A stretch of 64,000 nucleotides of DNA from Blepharisma japonicum (Eukaryota > Ciliophora > Heterotrichea > Heterotrichida > Blepharismidae): NCBI GenBank assembly GCA_949751835.1, contig CATKHK010000125.1, forward strand, positions 42,227 through 106,226. Reading direction: 5' to 3'. Position 1 is the stretch's first letter. The number at the start of each line of letters is the position of its first letter. Below are positions 54,242 to 64,000 of the stretch, in pieces. Made by a program: the position numbers and the translations under genes. The notes below the pieces were generated by a model, which was given only the letters and a program-made list of their open reading frames with translations, was not told the DNA's origin and made no database searches.

Positions 54242-55420
54242 CTAAAAATTCACATAATCAAGATAGCTCATATAATCTGGATTTCTGTATTTCTTAATAA
54301 TAAAATAAATTTTTAAAATAAGCCCATAGAATCCTACTATGGTAGCGAAAATGGGTAAAATCACAGCTACGCATGCCATGATAGGATATAGTGGAATCGC
54401 TATAAATCCATTAATAACTTTTACGATAAATTTTTTTGTAAACCTTTCACTTATTTTATTAAGTCAAAATACTGTAAAAACATATATTCCTAAAATATAT
54501 GCTAAAGGAGTTAAAACAAAAGTAAAAATAGAAATACCTAAAAGTATAAAAATTTTTCAAATTGTGCGTATTCTGTTTGGAATTCTATAATACAAACTAA
54601 AACAGCAAAAACCTGCAAAATAGAATGGAGTAATTGGTATAAAAAATATCAGCAATAAAATTTCCCATCATTCTGGAATATCTTCTTGCATGGCTCTTAC
54701 TTTACAAATATCATAATGAGAAGGATGGTACTTTTCCCCACAAAGTCAGCATCATTCATACTTGCAAACTAGGCATGTCATATGATCACATCCTGCATTT
54801 TTCTGTACTCTTCTGGTACAGTTCGGACAAAATTTTACCCCGTTTTCCTTTGATCATTTATCTAAAATATAATCCATTTGTCCTTTACAAGCAAGACCAT
54901 CATGCCAAGCTTCAGAGCAATAGTAGCAATAATTATACTTGCATTTATTGCAAACAAGTCTTTGTTTTTTCATTGAGCCAGTATCATACCCTCCACAATC
55001 TGCTACAGGGCACCATCTCAAATTAGGATTTCTATTTAGCTCTTCTATTATTTTGAATTTTTTATATTTTTCAAAAAATTCAGGCGTTAAATAAGCTTGA
55101 ACAATATCTATTGGAATTTCTGCTTTGCATGTGTGCTGTGGACAAGGCATTTTACTAACCTGTAAGTCTTGGATGCGTAAGGTCATATAAGTGTTTATAC
55201 ATGAATTGCAAAATTTGTGAGAGCATTCTGGAATAAAAACTTGATTGACTTCGTTTAGAACTGCATCACAGATAGGACAGAGCTCTTTTGGATCATTTTC
55301 AAATGCTATCGAAACTGGAACATCTGGAAATTTTAATTTTAGTGGGCGAACATAACCGAAATCATGATCTAAAGAATGCACTTCTTCGACTTCCTGAGGT
55401 GCTGGAGAAACCTTAGCCAT
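54242..55420 (-). CDS. RBR E3 ligase with membrane domain, copy F
   Basis: A 392-residue intact copy beginning MAKVSPAPQEVEEVHSLDHD. RING1 CSHKFCNSC, IBR and RING2 complete; the segment before the catalytic Cys reads NAGCDHMTC, as in copies G to J, instead of NEGCDHMTC. The membrane part has AYILGIYVFTVFW with a TGA-encoded Trp at the end of the second span. Tail SYLDYVNF. A promoter block is present just upstream. Confidence 0.92.
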
Positions 55421-55676
55421 TTTGAAACTAATAAAATATGCAAATTATAATACCCTTCAGTTTTCATATAGAAAAATATAGAAAAAATAAGAATTTAGCA
55501 TTAAAAAGAAATTAAAACTTATGAATAAGTGGAATAAGAATGAAAATTAAAAAATAAAATAAAAAATCAATGCCTATTTTGAATTCCAATATTATTGAAT
55601 TATTATAATCAATTGTTGTTTTTATTTTTTATTTAATTTAATGCTTATAAAGCTATTAATTAATGTTTATAAGGTC

Positions 55677-55897
55677 CTAAATATTTGCATAATCATTCAT
55701 AGGTTTCATATAATTAGGATTGTTACGTTTTTAACAATGAACGAAATCTCTATAAAAGCTCTTTTAATGTCGTTCATATAACTATAATTCTTTAAACACA
55801 AGATAAATAGCCAAAGTTTTTTCAAAGTCAATTCTCAAGTATTGCAATGAGCAAAAATAGATATTTATTAAATATTGATTTTTGATTATGTCACCAT
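55677..55897 (-). pseudogene. RBR relic G, shortest internal relic
   Basis: About 220 bases: a start region fused to the last part of the membrane end. The deletion is larger than in relics F and H but has similar borders, suggesting stepwise shrinkage. Confidence 0.75.
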
Positions 55898-55985
55898 TTT
55901 AAAATATTAAATAAATCATGTAAATTAAAAAAAAATATTTCTACAATTCAGGGTTATATAAAATCGAAATAAATCTTATTTAAGT

Positions 55986-57164
55986 CTAAAAATTCGCATA
56001 ATCAAGATAGCTCATATAATCTGGATTTCTGTATTTCTTAATAATAAAATGAATTTTTATAATAAGCCCATAGAATCCTATTATAGTAACGAAAATGGGT
56101 GAAATCACAGCTACGCATGCCATGATAGGGTATAGTGGAATCGCTATAAATCCATTGATAACTTTTACGATAAATTTTTTTGTAAACCTTTCACTTATTT
56201 TATTAAGTCAAAATACTGTAAAAACATATATTCCTACAATATATGCTAAAGGAGTTAAAACAAAAGTAAAAATAGAAATACCTAAAAGTATAAAAATTTT
56301 TCAAATTGTGCGATTTCTTCTTGGAATTCTATAATACAAACTAAAAAAGCATAAACCTGCAAAATAGAATGGAGTGATTGGTATAAAAAATAGCAGCAAT
56401 AAAATTTTCCATCATTCTGGATTCTCCTCTTGCATGATTCTTGCTTTACAAATATCATAATGAGTAGGATGATACTTTTCCCCACAAAGCCAGCATCATT
56501 CATACTTGCAAACTGGGCATGTCATATGATCGCATCCTGCATTTTTCTGTACTCTTCTGGTACAATTCGGACAAAATTTTACCCCATTTTCCTTTGATCA
56601 TTTATCTAAAATATAATCCGTTTGTCCTTTACAAGCAAGACCATCATGCCAGGCTTCAGAACAATAGTAGCAATAATTATACTCACATTTATTGCAAACC
56701 AGTCTTTGTTTTTTCATTGAGCCAGTATCATACCCTCCACAATCTGCTACAGGGCACCATCTCAAATTAGGATTTCTATTTAACTCTTCTATTATTTTGA
56801 ATTTTTTATATTTTTCAAAAAATTCAGGTGTCAAATAAGCTTGAACAATATCTATTGGAATTTCAGCTTTGCATGTATGCTGCGGGCAAGGCATTTTACT
56901 AACCTGTAAGTCTTGGATTCGTAAGATCATATAAGTTGTTATACATGAATTGCAAAATTTGTGAGAACATTCTGGAATAAAAACTTGATTGACTTCGTTT
57001 AGGACTGCATCACAGATAGGACAGAGCTCTTTTGGATTATTTTCAAATGCAATCGAAACTGGAACATCTTGAATTTTTAAACTTAGTGGGCGAACATAGC
57101 CGAAGTCATGATCTAAAGAATGCACTTCTTCGTCTTCCTGAAGTGCTGAAGAAACTTGGGCCAT
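55986..57164 (-). CDS. RBR E3 ligase with membrane domain, copy G
   Basis: A 392-residue intact copy (MAQVSSALQEDEEVHSLDHD). All three zinc modules complete; NAGCDHMTCPVC holds the catalytic Cys. RING1 is followed by YMILRIQ where most copies have YITLRIQ. The loop after the first membrane span carries RRNRTIWKI. Tail SYLDYANF. Closest by eye to copy F, including its shared membrane part (SLYYRIP). Confidence 0.92.
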
Positions 57165-57420
57165 TTTGAAACTAATAAAAGTTAGGAAAATATAATACCC
57201 TTCAGTTTTTATATAGAATAATATAGAAAGAATAAGAATTTTAGCATTAAAAAAAAATTAAAACTTATGAATAAGCGGAATAAGAATGAAAATTAAAAAT
57301 TAAAATATAAAATCAATGCCTACTTTGAATTCCAATATTAATGAATTATTATAATCAATATTGTTTTGATTTTTATTTAATTTAATGTTTATAAAGCTAT
57401 TAATTAATGTTGAAAAGGTC

Positions 57421-57751
57421 CTAAAAATTTGCATAATCATCCATAGGTGTCACATAATCTCGATTGTTACTTTTTTAATAATAAACGAAATCTTTATAAA
57501 AGCTCTTTAAATGTCGTTCATATAACTATAATTCCTACCGAACAAGCAAGGATAGGGATAATATAATTGATGAAAGTCTATAAATCATTTTTATTAGGAA
57601 ATTTGGTAGTTTTAAAAGCCCGGAAACATAAGTGCTTCTAATTCTTTAAACACAAGATAAATAGCCAAAGTTTCTTCCTAGTCAATTCTCAAGTATTGCA
57701 ATGAGCAAAAATAGATATTTATTAAATATTGATTTTCGATTATGTCACCAT
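57421..57751 (-). pseudogene. RBR relic H, core deleted
   Basis: Start region and C-terminal membrane end only, like relic F. The DDY..F stop is still recognisable at 57421. Confidence 0.78.
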
Positions 57752-57836
57752 TTTAAAATATTAAATAAATCATGAAAATTAAAAAATATTTCTATAATTC
57801 AGGGTTATATAAAATCGAAATAAATCTTATTTAAGT

Positions 57837-59015
57837 CTAAAAATTCGCATAATCAAGATAGCTCATATAATCTGGATTTCTGTATTTCTTAATAATAAAA
57901 TAAATTCTTACAATAAGCGCACAGAATCCTCCTATGGTAGCAAAAATGGGTGAAATCACAGCTACGCATGCCATGATAGGGTATAGTGGAATCGCAATAA
58001 ATCCATTAATAACTTTTATGATAAATTTTTTGGTAAACCTTTTACTTATTTCATTAAGACCAAATACTGTAAAAACATATATTCCTACAATATATGCTAA
58101 AGGAGTTAAAACAAAAGTAAAAATAAAAGCACCTAAAAGTATAAAAATTTTTCAAATTGTGCGTATTCTTCTTGGAATTCTATCATACAAACGAATACAG
58201 CAAAAACCTGCAAAATAGAAAGGAGTAATTGGTATAAAAAATATCAGCAATAAAATTATTGATCACTCTAGGTTCATTTCTTGCATGATTCTAGCTTTGC
58301 AAATATTATAATGAGAAGGATGATACTTTTTCCCACAAAGCCAACATCATTCATACTTGCAAACTGGGCATGTCATATGGTCACATCCTGCATTTTTCTG
58401 TACTCTTCTGGTACAGTTCGGACAAAATTTTACCCCGTTTTCCTTTGATCATTTATCTAAAATATAATCCGTTTGTCCTTTACAAGCAAGTCCATCATGT
58501 CAAGCTTCAGAGCAATAGTAGCAATAATTATACTCACATTTATTGCAAACCAGTCTTTGTTTTTTCATTGAGCCAGTATCATACCCTCCACAATCTGCTA
58601 CAGGGCACCATCTCAAATTAGGATTTCTATTTAACTCTTCTATTGCTTTAAATTTTTTATATTTTTCAAAAAATTCAGGTGTCAAATAAGCTTGAACAAT
58701 ATCTATTGGAATTTCAGCTTTGCATGTGTGCTGTGGACAAGACATTTTACTAACTTGTAAGTCTTGGATTCGTAAGGTGGTATAAGTTTTTATACATGAA
58801 TTGCAAAATTTGTGAGAGCATTCAGGGATTAAAACTTGATTGACCTCGTTTAGGACTACATCACAGATAGGACAGAACTCTTTTGGATCATTTTCAAATG
58901 AAATCGAAACTTGAAAATTGTGAATTTTTAATTTTAGTGGGCGAACATAATAGTAGTCAGGATCTAAAGAATGTACTTCTTCGTCTTCTTTCGGATCTCG
59001 TAAAACCCTAGACAT
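57837..59015 (-). CDS. RBR E3 ligase with membrane domain, copy H
   Basis: A 392-residue intact copy with the most altered N-terminus (MSRVLRDPKEDEEVHSLDPDYYYVRPLKLKIHNFQV) and several changes near RING1 (EFCPICDVVL). RING2 has NAGCDHMTCPVC and CWLCGKKY. The membrane part includes GAFIFTFVLTPLAYIVGIYVF. Tail SYLDYANF. Upstream of the start the spacer to the next relic is shorter than in other units because a block ending in AAAAATAAAAAATCAATG is joined closer. Confidence 0.92.
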
Positions 59016-59186
59016 TTTGAACCTTATAAAATATGGAAATTATAATACCCTTCAGTTTTTATATAGAAAAATAAAAAATCAATGCCTGCTTTGAATTCCA
59101 ATATTATTGAAATATTATAATCAATTCTTGTTTTGATTTTTATTTAATTTAATGTTTATAAAGCTATTAATTAATGTTTATAAGGT

Positions 59187-60305
59187 CCCAAAAATTTGCA
59201 TAATCATCCATAGGTGTAATATAATCCGGATTGTTACTTTTTAATAATAAACGAAATATTTATAAATCCTCTATAAATCTCTTTAAATGCCATTCATATA
59301 ATTACTACCGAAGAAGCAAAGATAGGGATCATATAATTGATGAAAGTCCATAAATCATTTTTATTAGGAAATTTTGTAATTTTAAAAGCCCCGGAAACAT
59401 AATTTGTTTAGCCATATATACCCACAGCAGCATATAAGCCTAGGGGTCAAGCATAACGCGAAAATCAAAGTAGCTGGATAAATACATACTTTTAATAAAT
59501 TATTTTTACTTGAAAGCGATAAACAGAACGTAGGCAAAGGAAAATATAAAATCCCTGCAAAATGATCGACAATTCTTGCACTTATATTTTGCATGATTCT
59601 TACTTTACAAAATCATAACGTATAGGATGATATTTTTCCCACATATCCAGCATCACTCATACATGCAAACTGTGCATATCATATGGTCGCATCCTTCAGC
59701 TTTTTTCCTCTTCAAGTACAAAATGGACAAAATTTGATCCCATTTTCTTTTAAATAATTATCAAAAAATAATCTGTTTGTGTTTTGTAAGCAATTCTCCC
59801 ATGCCATAATTCAGAGCAATAGTAGAAATTCTATCTACATTTATTGCAAATTAATTGTCTTTTTTTATGAAGCAAGTATCATGACCCTTGCATTATGGCA
59901 AAGGGTACCATATCAAATTAGGATTTCTGCTTAGTTATTATTTTAAATTTTTGGTATTTTCAAAGTATTCAGGAGTTAAAATTGTTAATTGGAACTTCAA
60001 ACTTACATGTATGCTGTGGACAAGGTATTTTAATAACTTGTATTTTTAACGAGTAAAGTAATATATGCTTTATCCAAGAATTGCAAAATTTGTGAAAGTA
60101 GGCAGGAGCAATGAGTTGATTGACTTCATTGAATTTGCATCACAGATCGGGCACATCTCATAAGGCTTTTCTTCAAAAATGATTAAGTGCTTCTAATACA
60201 TTAAAAACAAGATAAATAGTCAAAGTTTCTTCAAAAGTCAATTCTCAAATATTGATTTGAGCAAATGGATATTTATTAAATATGGATTCTTGAATATTTA
60301 GCCAT
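59187..60305 (-). pseudogene. RBR relic I, near full length
   Basis: Long relic with recognisable start, RING1 (ending CPQHT.K), IBR, RING2 and membrane end, all with scattered stops and frameshifts. The usual terminal stop codon is changed (CCTAAA to CCCAAA on the plus strand at about 59187). Confidence 0.82.
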
Positions 60306-60388
60306 TTTAAATACTAAATGAATCATGAAAATTAAAAAATTTCTAAAATATAGCATTATGTAAAATCGAATTAAATAGTAATTTAAGT

Positions 60389-61567
60389 CTAAATAGTCAC
60401 ATAATCAGCAGGTCTCATATAATATGGATTTCTGTTTCTCATAATAATAATAAAATAAATTTTTATCATAAGCCCATAGAATCCTTCTATAGTAGCCCAA
60501 AAGGGGAAAATCACAGCTACGCATGCCATGATAGGGTATAGTGGAATCGCAATAAATCCATTAATAACTTTTACGATAAATTTTTTGGTAAACCTTTTAC
60601 TTATTGTATTAAGACCAAATACTGTAAAAACATATATTCCTACAATATAAACTAAAGGAGTTAAAACAAAAGTAAAAATAAAAACAACTAAAAGTATAAA
60701 AATTTTTCAAATTGTGCGTATTCTTCTTGGAATTCTATCATACATACATAAACAGCAAAAACCTGCAACAAAGAAAGGGGTAATTGGTATAGCAAAAATA
60801 CCGAATAAAATCACTAATCACTCTGGATTCTTTTCTTGCATGATTCTTACTTTACAAATATTATAATGAGAAGGATGATACTTTTCTCCACAAAGCCAGC
60901 ATCATTCATACTTGCAAACTGGGCATGCCATATGGTCACATCCTGCATTTTTCTGCACTCTTCTGATACAGTTCGGACAAAATTTTACCCCGTTTTCCTT
61001 TGATCATTTATCTAAAATATAATCCATTTGTCCTTTACAAGCAAGACCATCATGCCAAGCTTCAGAGCAATAGTAGCAATAATTATACTCACATTTATTG
61101 CAAATCAGTCTTTGTTTTTTCATTGAGCCAGTATCATACCCTCCACAATCTGCTACAGGGCACCATCTCAAATTAGGATTTCTATTTAGCTTTTCTATTA
61201 TTTTGAATTTTTTATATTTTTCAAAAAATTCAGGCGTTAAATTAGCTCGAACAATATCTATTGGAATTTCAGCTTTGCATGTATGCTGTGGACAAGGTAT
61301 TTTACTAACCTGTAAGTCTTGGATTCGTGAGGTAATATAATTTGTTATACATAAATTGCAAAATTTGTGAGAACATTCAGGGATTAAAACTTGATTAACT
61401 TCGTTCAAGACTATATCGCAGATAGGACAGAGCTCTTTTTGATAATTTTCAAATGCAATAGAATGTGGAACAATTGGAAAATCTGGTGTTAATGGACGGA
61501 TAGTAGCATCAAGATCTAAAGAATGCGCTTCTTCGTCTTCTTGCGGATCTGGTAAAACCTTAGCCAT
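60389..61567 (-). CDS. RBR E3 ligase with membrane domain, copy I
   Basis: A 392-residue intact copy with the DLDATIRPLTPDFPIVPH N-terminus shared only with copy J. RING2 reads NAGCDHMACPVC, so Thr becomes Ala next to a zinc Cys while the catalytic Cys is kept. The last membrane segment has an extra Ile (YFIIIMRNRNPYYM), and the tail is RPADYVTI, different from all others. Confidence 0.92.
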
Positions 61568-61786
61568 TTTGAAACTAATAAAATATGCAAATTATAATAC
61601 CCTTCAGTTTTTATAAAGTTAATAGAGAAAGAATAAGAATTTTAGCATTAAAAAGAAATAAAATAATTAGCTTATGAATAAGTCCATTAAATTCTAATAC
61701 TTATGGAGTATTATAATTAATTGTTGTTTTCATTTTTTATTTAATTTAATATTTATAAAAACTATTAATTAGTGTTTATAAGAGTC

Positions 61787-62338
61787 CTAAAATTCTACAT
61801 AGTCATCCATAGGCTTCATATAATCTGGATTACTACGATTTTTAATAATGAACGAAATCTTTATAAAGCTCTAGAAAATCCTTTAAATGTCATTCATATC
61901 AGCATAATTACTACAGCACAAGCAAAGACAGGGGATAATACAATTGATAAAAGCCCATTAATCATTCTTATTAGAAATCTCTTAGTTTTAAAAGCTGGAG
62001 ACAGAATTTGTTTAGTCATATATATCCACAGCAACATATAAACCCAACATATACGAATGGAGTCAAGCATAGTGCGAAAATCAATGTAGCTGGATAAATA
62101 CATACTTTTGATACCTTATTTTTACTTGGAGAGCGATAAGCAGCACGCATGCGAAGGAAAATATAAAAAAATGGAGCAATTAGGATTCAAAATAAAATTA
62201 AGTATCGCAAAATATTAGGTGCTTATAATTCATTAAACACAAGATAAATAGTCAAGGTTCTTTCAAAAGTCAATTCTCAAGTATTGCAATGAGCAAAAAT
62301 GGATATTTATTAAATATGGATTTTGAATATTCAGCCAT
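61787..62338 (-). pseudogene. RBR relic J, membrane end plus start
   Basis: Retains the membrane end (open at 61894-62103, with LDSIRICWVYMLLWIYM) and the start region, with the RING-IBR core deleted. Shares sequence details with relics E and K (for example TAGAAAATCCTTTAAATGTC), so these three form a subgroup. Confidence 0.8.
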
Positions 62339-62421
62339 TTAAATATTAAATAAATCATGAAAATTAAAAATTTCTAAAATATAGCATTATATAAAATCGA
62401 ATTAAATCGCAATTTTAAAGT

Positions 62422-63597
62422 CTAAAAAGTCACATAATCCATATATCTCATATAATTTGGATTTCTGTTTCTCTTAATATTAAAATCAATTTTTACAATA
62501 AGAAAATAAAATCCTGCTATAGTAAATAGAATTGGTGAAATCACAGCTACGCATGCCATGATAGGGTATAGTGGAATCGCTATAAATCAATTAATAACTT
62601 TTACAATAATTTTTTTGGTAAACCTTTTACTTATTTCATTAAGACAAAATACTGTAAAAACATATATTCCTCCAATATAAACTAAAGGAGTTAAAACAAA
62701 AGTAAAAATAAAAGCAGTTAAAAATATAAAAATTTTTCAAATTGAGCGTATTCTTCTTGGAATTGTATCATACAAATATCAACAGCACAAAAATGCAACA
62801 AAGAAAGGAATAATTGGTATAATAAATATAAAAAACAAAATCATAGATCACTCTGGATTCTTTTCTTGCATGATTCTTGCTTTACAAATATCATAATGAG
62901 TAGGATGATACTTTTTCCCACAAAGCCAGCATCATTCATACTTACAAACTGGGCATGTCATATGATCGCATCCTGCATTTTTCTGTACTCTTCTGGTACA
63001 GTTCGGACAAAATTTTACCCCATTTTCCTTTGATCATTTATCTAAAATATAATCCATTTGTCCTTTACAAGCAAGACCATCATGTCAAGCTTCAGAACAA
63101 TAGTAGCAATAATTATACTCACATTTATTGCAAATCAGTCTTTGTTTTTTCATTGAGCCAGTATCATACCCTCCACAATCTGCTACAGGGCACCATCTCA
63201 AATTAGGATTTCTATTTAACCTTTCTATTATTTTGAATTTTTTATATTTTTCAAAAAATTCAGGTGTTAAATTAGCTTGAACAATATCTATTGGAATTTC
63301 AGCTTTGCATGTATGCTGTGGACAAGGCATTTTACTAATCTGTAAGTCTTGGATGCGTGAGGTAATATAATTTGTTATACATGAATTGCAAAATTTGTGA
63401 GAACATTCAGGGATTAAAACTTGATTAACTTCGTTCAAGACTAAATCGCAGATAGGGCAGAGCTCTTTTGGATTAATTTCAAATGCGATAGAATGTGGAA
63501 CAATTGGAAAATCTGGTGTTAATGGACGGATAGTAGCATCAAGATCTAAAGAATGCGCTTCTTCGTCTTCTTGCGGATCTGGTAAAACCTTAGCCAT
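62422..63597 (-). CDS. RBR E3 ligase with membrane domain, copy J
   Basis: A 391-residue intact copy, almost identical to copy I over the first 60 residues. RING1, IBR and RING2 complete with the catalytic Cys in NAGCDHMTCPVC. The first membrane span differs from others (ILFFIFIIPIIPFFVAFLCCW). A TGA-encoded Trp replaces Gly in VINWFIAIPLY. Tail RYMDYVTF. Confidence 0.92.
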
Positions 63598-63821
63598 TTT
63601 GAACCTTATAAAATATGAGCAAATTATAATACCCTTCAGTTTTTATATAGAATAATATAGAAAGAATAAGAACCTTAGCATTAAAAAGAAATCAAATAAT
63701 TAGCTTATGAATAAGTCACCTTTGAATCTTAATAATTATGAATTATTATAATTTATTGTTGTTTTCATTTTTAATTTAGTTTAATATTTATAAAAACTAT
63801 TAATTAGTGTTTATAAGAGTC

Positions 63822-64000
63822 CTAAAAATCTACATAGTCATCCATAGGCTTCATATAATCTGGATTACTACGATTTTTAATAATGAACGAAATCTTTATA
63901 AAAGCTCTAGAAAATCCTTTAAATGTCATTCATATCAGCATAATTACTACCGCACAAGCAAAGACAGGGGATAATACAATTGATAAAAGCCCATTAATCA
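63822..64000 (-). pseudogene. RBR relic K, cut by the window edge
   Basis: C-terminal membrane end of the next relic, nearly identical to relic J, showing that the array continues beyond the window. Confidence 0.75.

Larger units (their letters stand above)
42170..64000 (-). repeat. Tandem array of RBR ligase gene plus RBR relic units
   Basis: At least ten direct units, all on the minus strand and running past the right edge. Each unit is an RBR-membrane gene of about 1.18 kb followed downstream by a relic of a second RBR gene. Start-to-start distances range from about 1.74 to 2.74 kb, and nearly all variation comes from relic length (about 145 to 1220 bases). Units share an upstream block and a 3' gene segment. 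I see no transposase or terminal repeat. Confidence 0.92.

Noticed and set aside
42696-63206. Plus-strand open frames repeated through the RBR array (for example 56519-56770, 58370-58621)
   Set aside because: They are antisense to the RING2 and IBR codons and recur only because the genes recur.
42404-64000. CRISPR array or transposon cluster
   Set aside because: Repeat units are 1.7-2.7 kb genes with relics; no short regular spacers, transposase or terminal inverted repeats.
1-64000. Standard or UAR-glutamine ciliate code
   Set aside because: TAA and TAG end every gene and do not occur inside conserved domains except in introns or relics, while TGA occurs often inside them.

Overview
The window looks like macronuclear DNA of a heterotrich ciliate that reads UGA as tryptophan; Blepharisma fits best. 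Four things seen in the sequence support this. (1) TGA recurs inside conserved domains, and paralogues swap TGA with TGG at the same codon. All gene ends are TAA or TAG. (2) Seven introns of only 15 or 16 bases can be placed by frame restoration. (3) The DNA is AT-rich with short intergenic gaps. (4) The gene content is typical of ciliates. The species is inferred, not proven. I saw no telomeric repeat, tRNA, rRNA or CRISPR array.

Left part, 1-18724: a compact run of mostly unrelated single-copy genes on both strands. In order: a partial acylated Ca2+-type protein kinase, a membrane RING protein, a 53-residue membrane peptide, alpha-glucan water dikinase, methionyl-tRNA formyltransferase, an otubain-like protein lacking the expected cysteine, a LITAF-like protein, a DNAJC9-like co-chaperone, a three-span membrane protein, casein kinase 1, ATG5, a sperm-tail PG-rich repeat protein and cystathionine beta-synthase with heme-ligand positions kept. 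Decayed coding remnants lie at about 1464-1850 and 16017-16448.

Middle part, 18725-41692: a 3 kb AT-rich gap with a further decayed remnant, then a kelch protein with two 16-base introns, a possible MED22-like small protein, a cysteine-rich GPI-anchored-type surface protein, three tandem SAM methyltransferases (two from a recent 1.7 kb duplication), an RCC1-TBC fusion, an LRRC49-like tubulin polyglutamylase subunit, an FHA protein, an unknown basic protein and a complete telomerase reverse transcriptase.

Right part, about 42170-64000 and beyond: a tandem array of ten head-to-tail genes on the minus strand. Each encodes a RING1-IBR-RING2 (RBR) ubiquitin ligase with a C-terminal multi-span membrane domain. 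Between the genes lie relics of a second, diverged RBR gene, in states from nearly full length to about 220 bases. The amplified unit was therefore a pair, live gene plus relic. One copy has lost its 3' end by a deletion that fuses it to its relic. This array is the most unusual thing in the window.

Apart from the array and the methyltransferase cluster, neighbouring genes share no obvious pathway.
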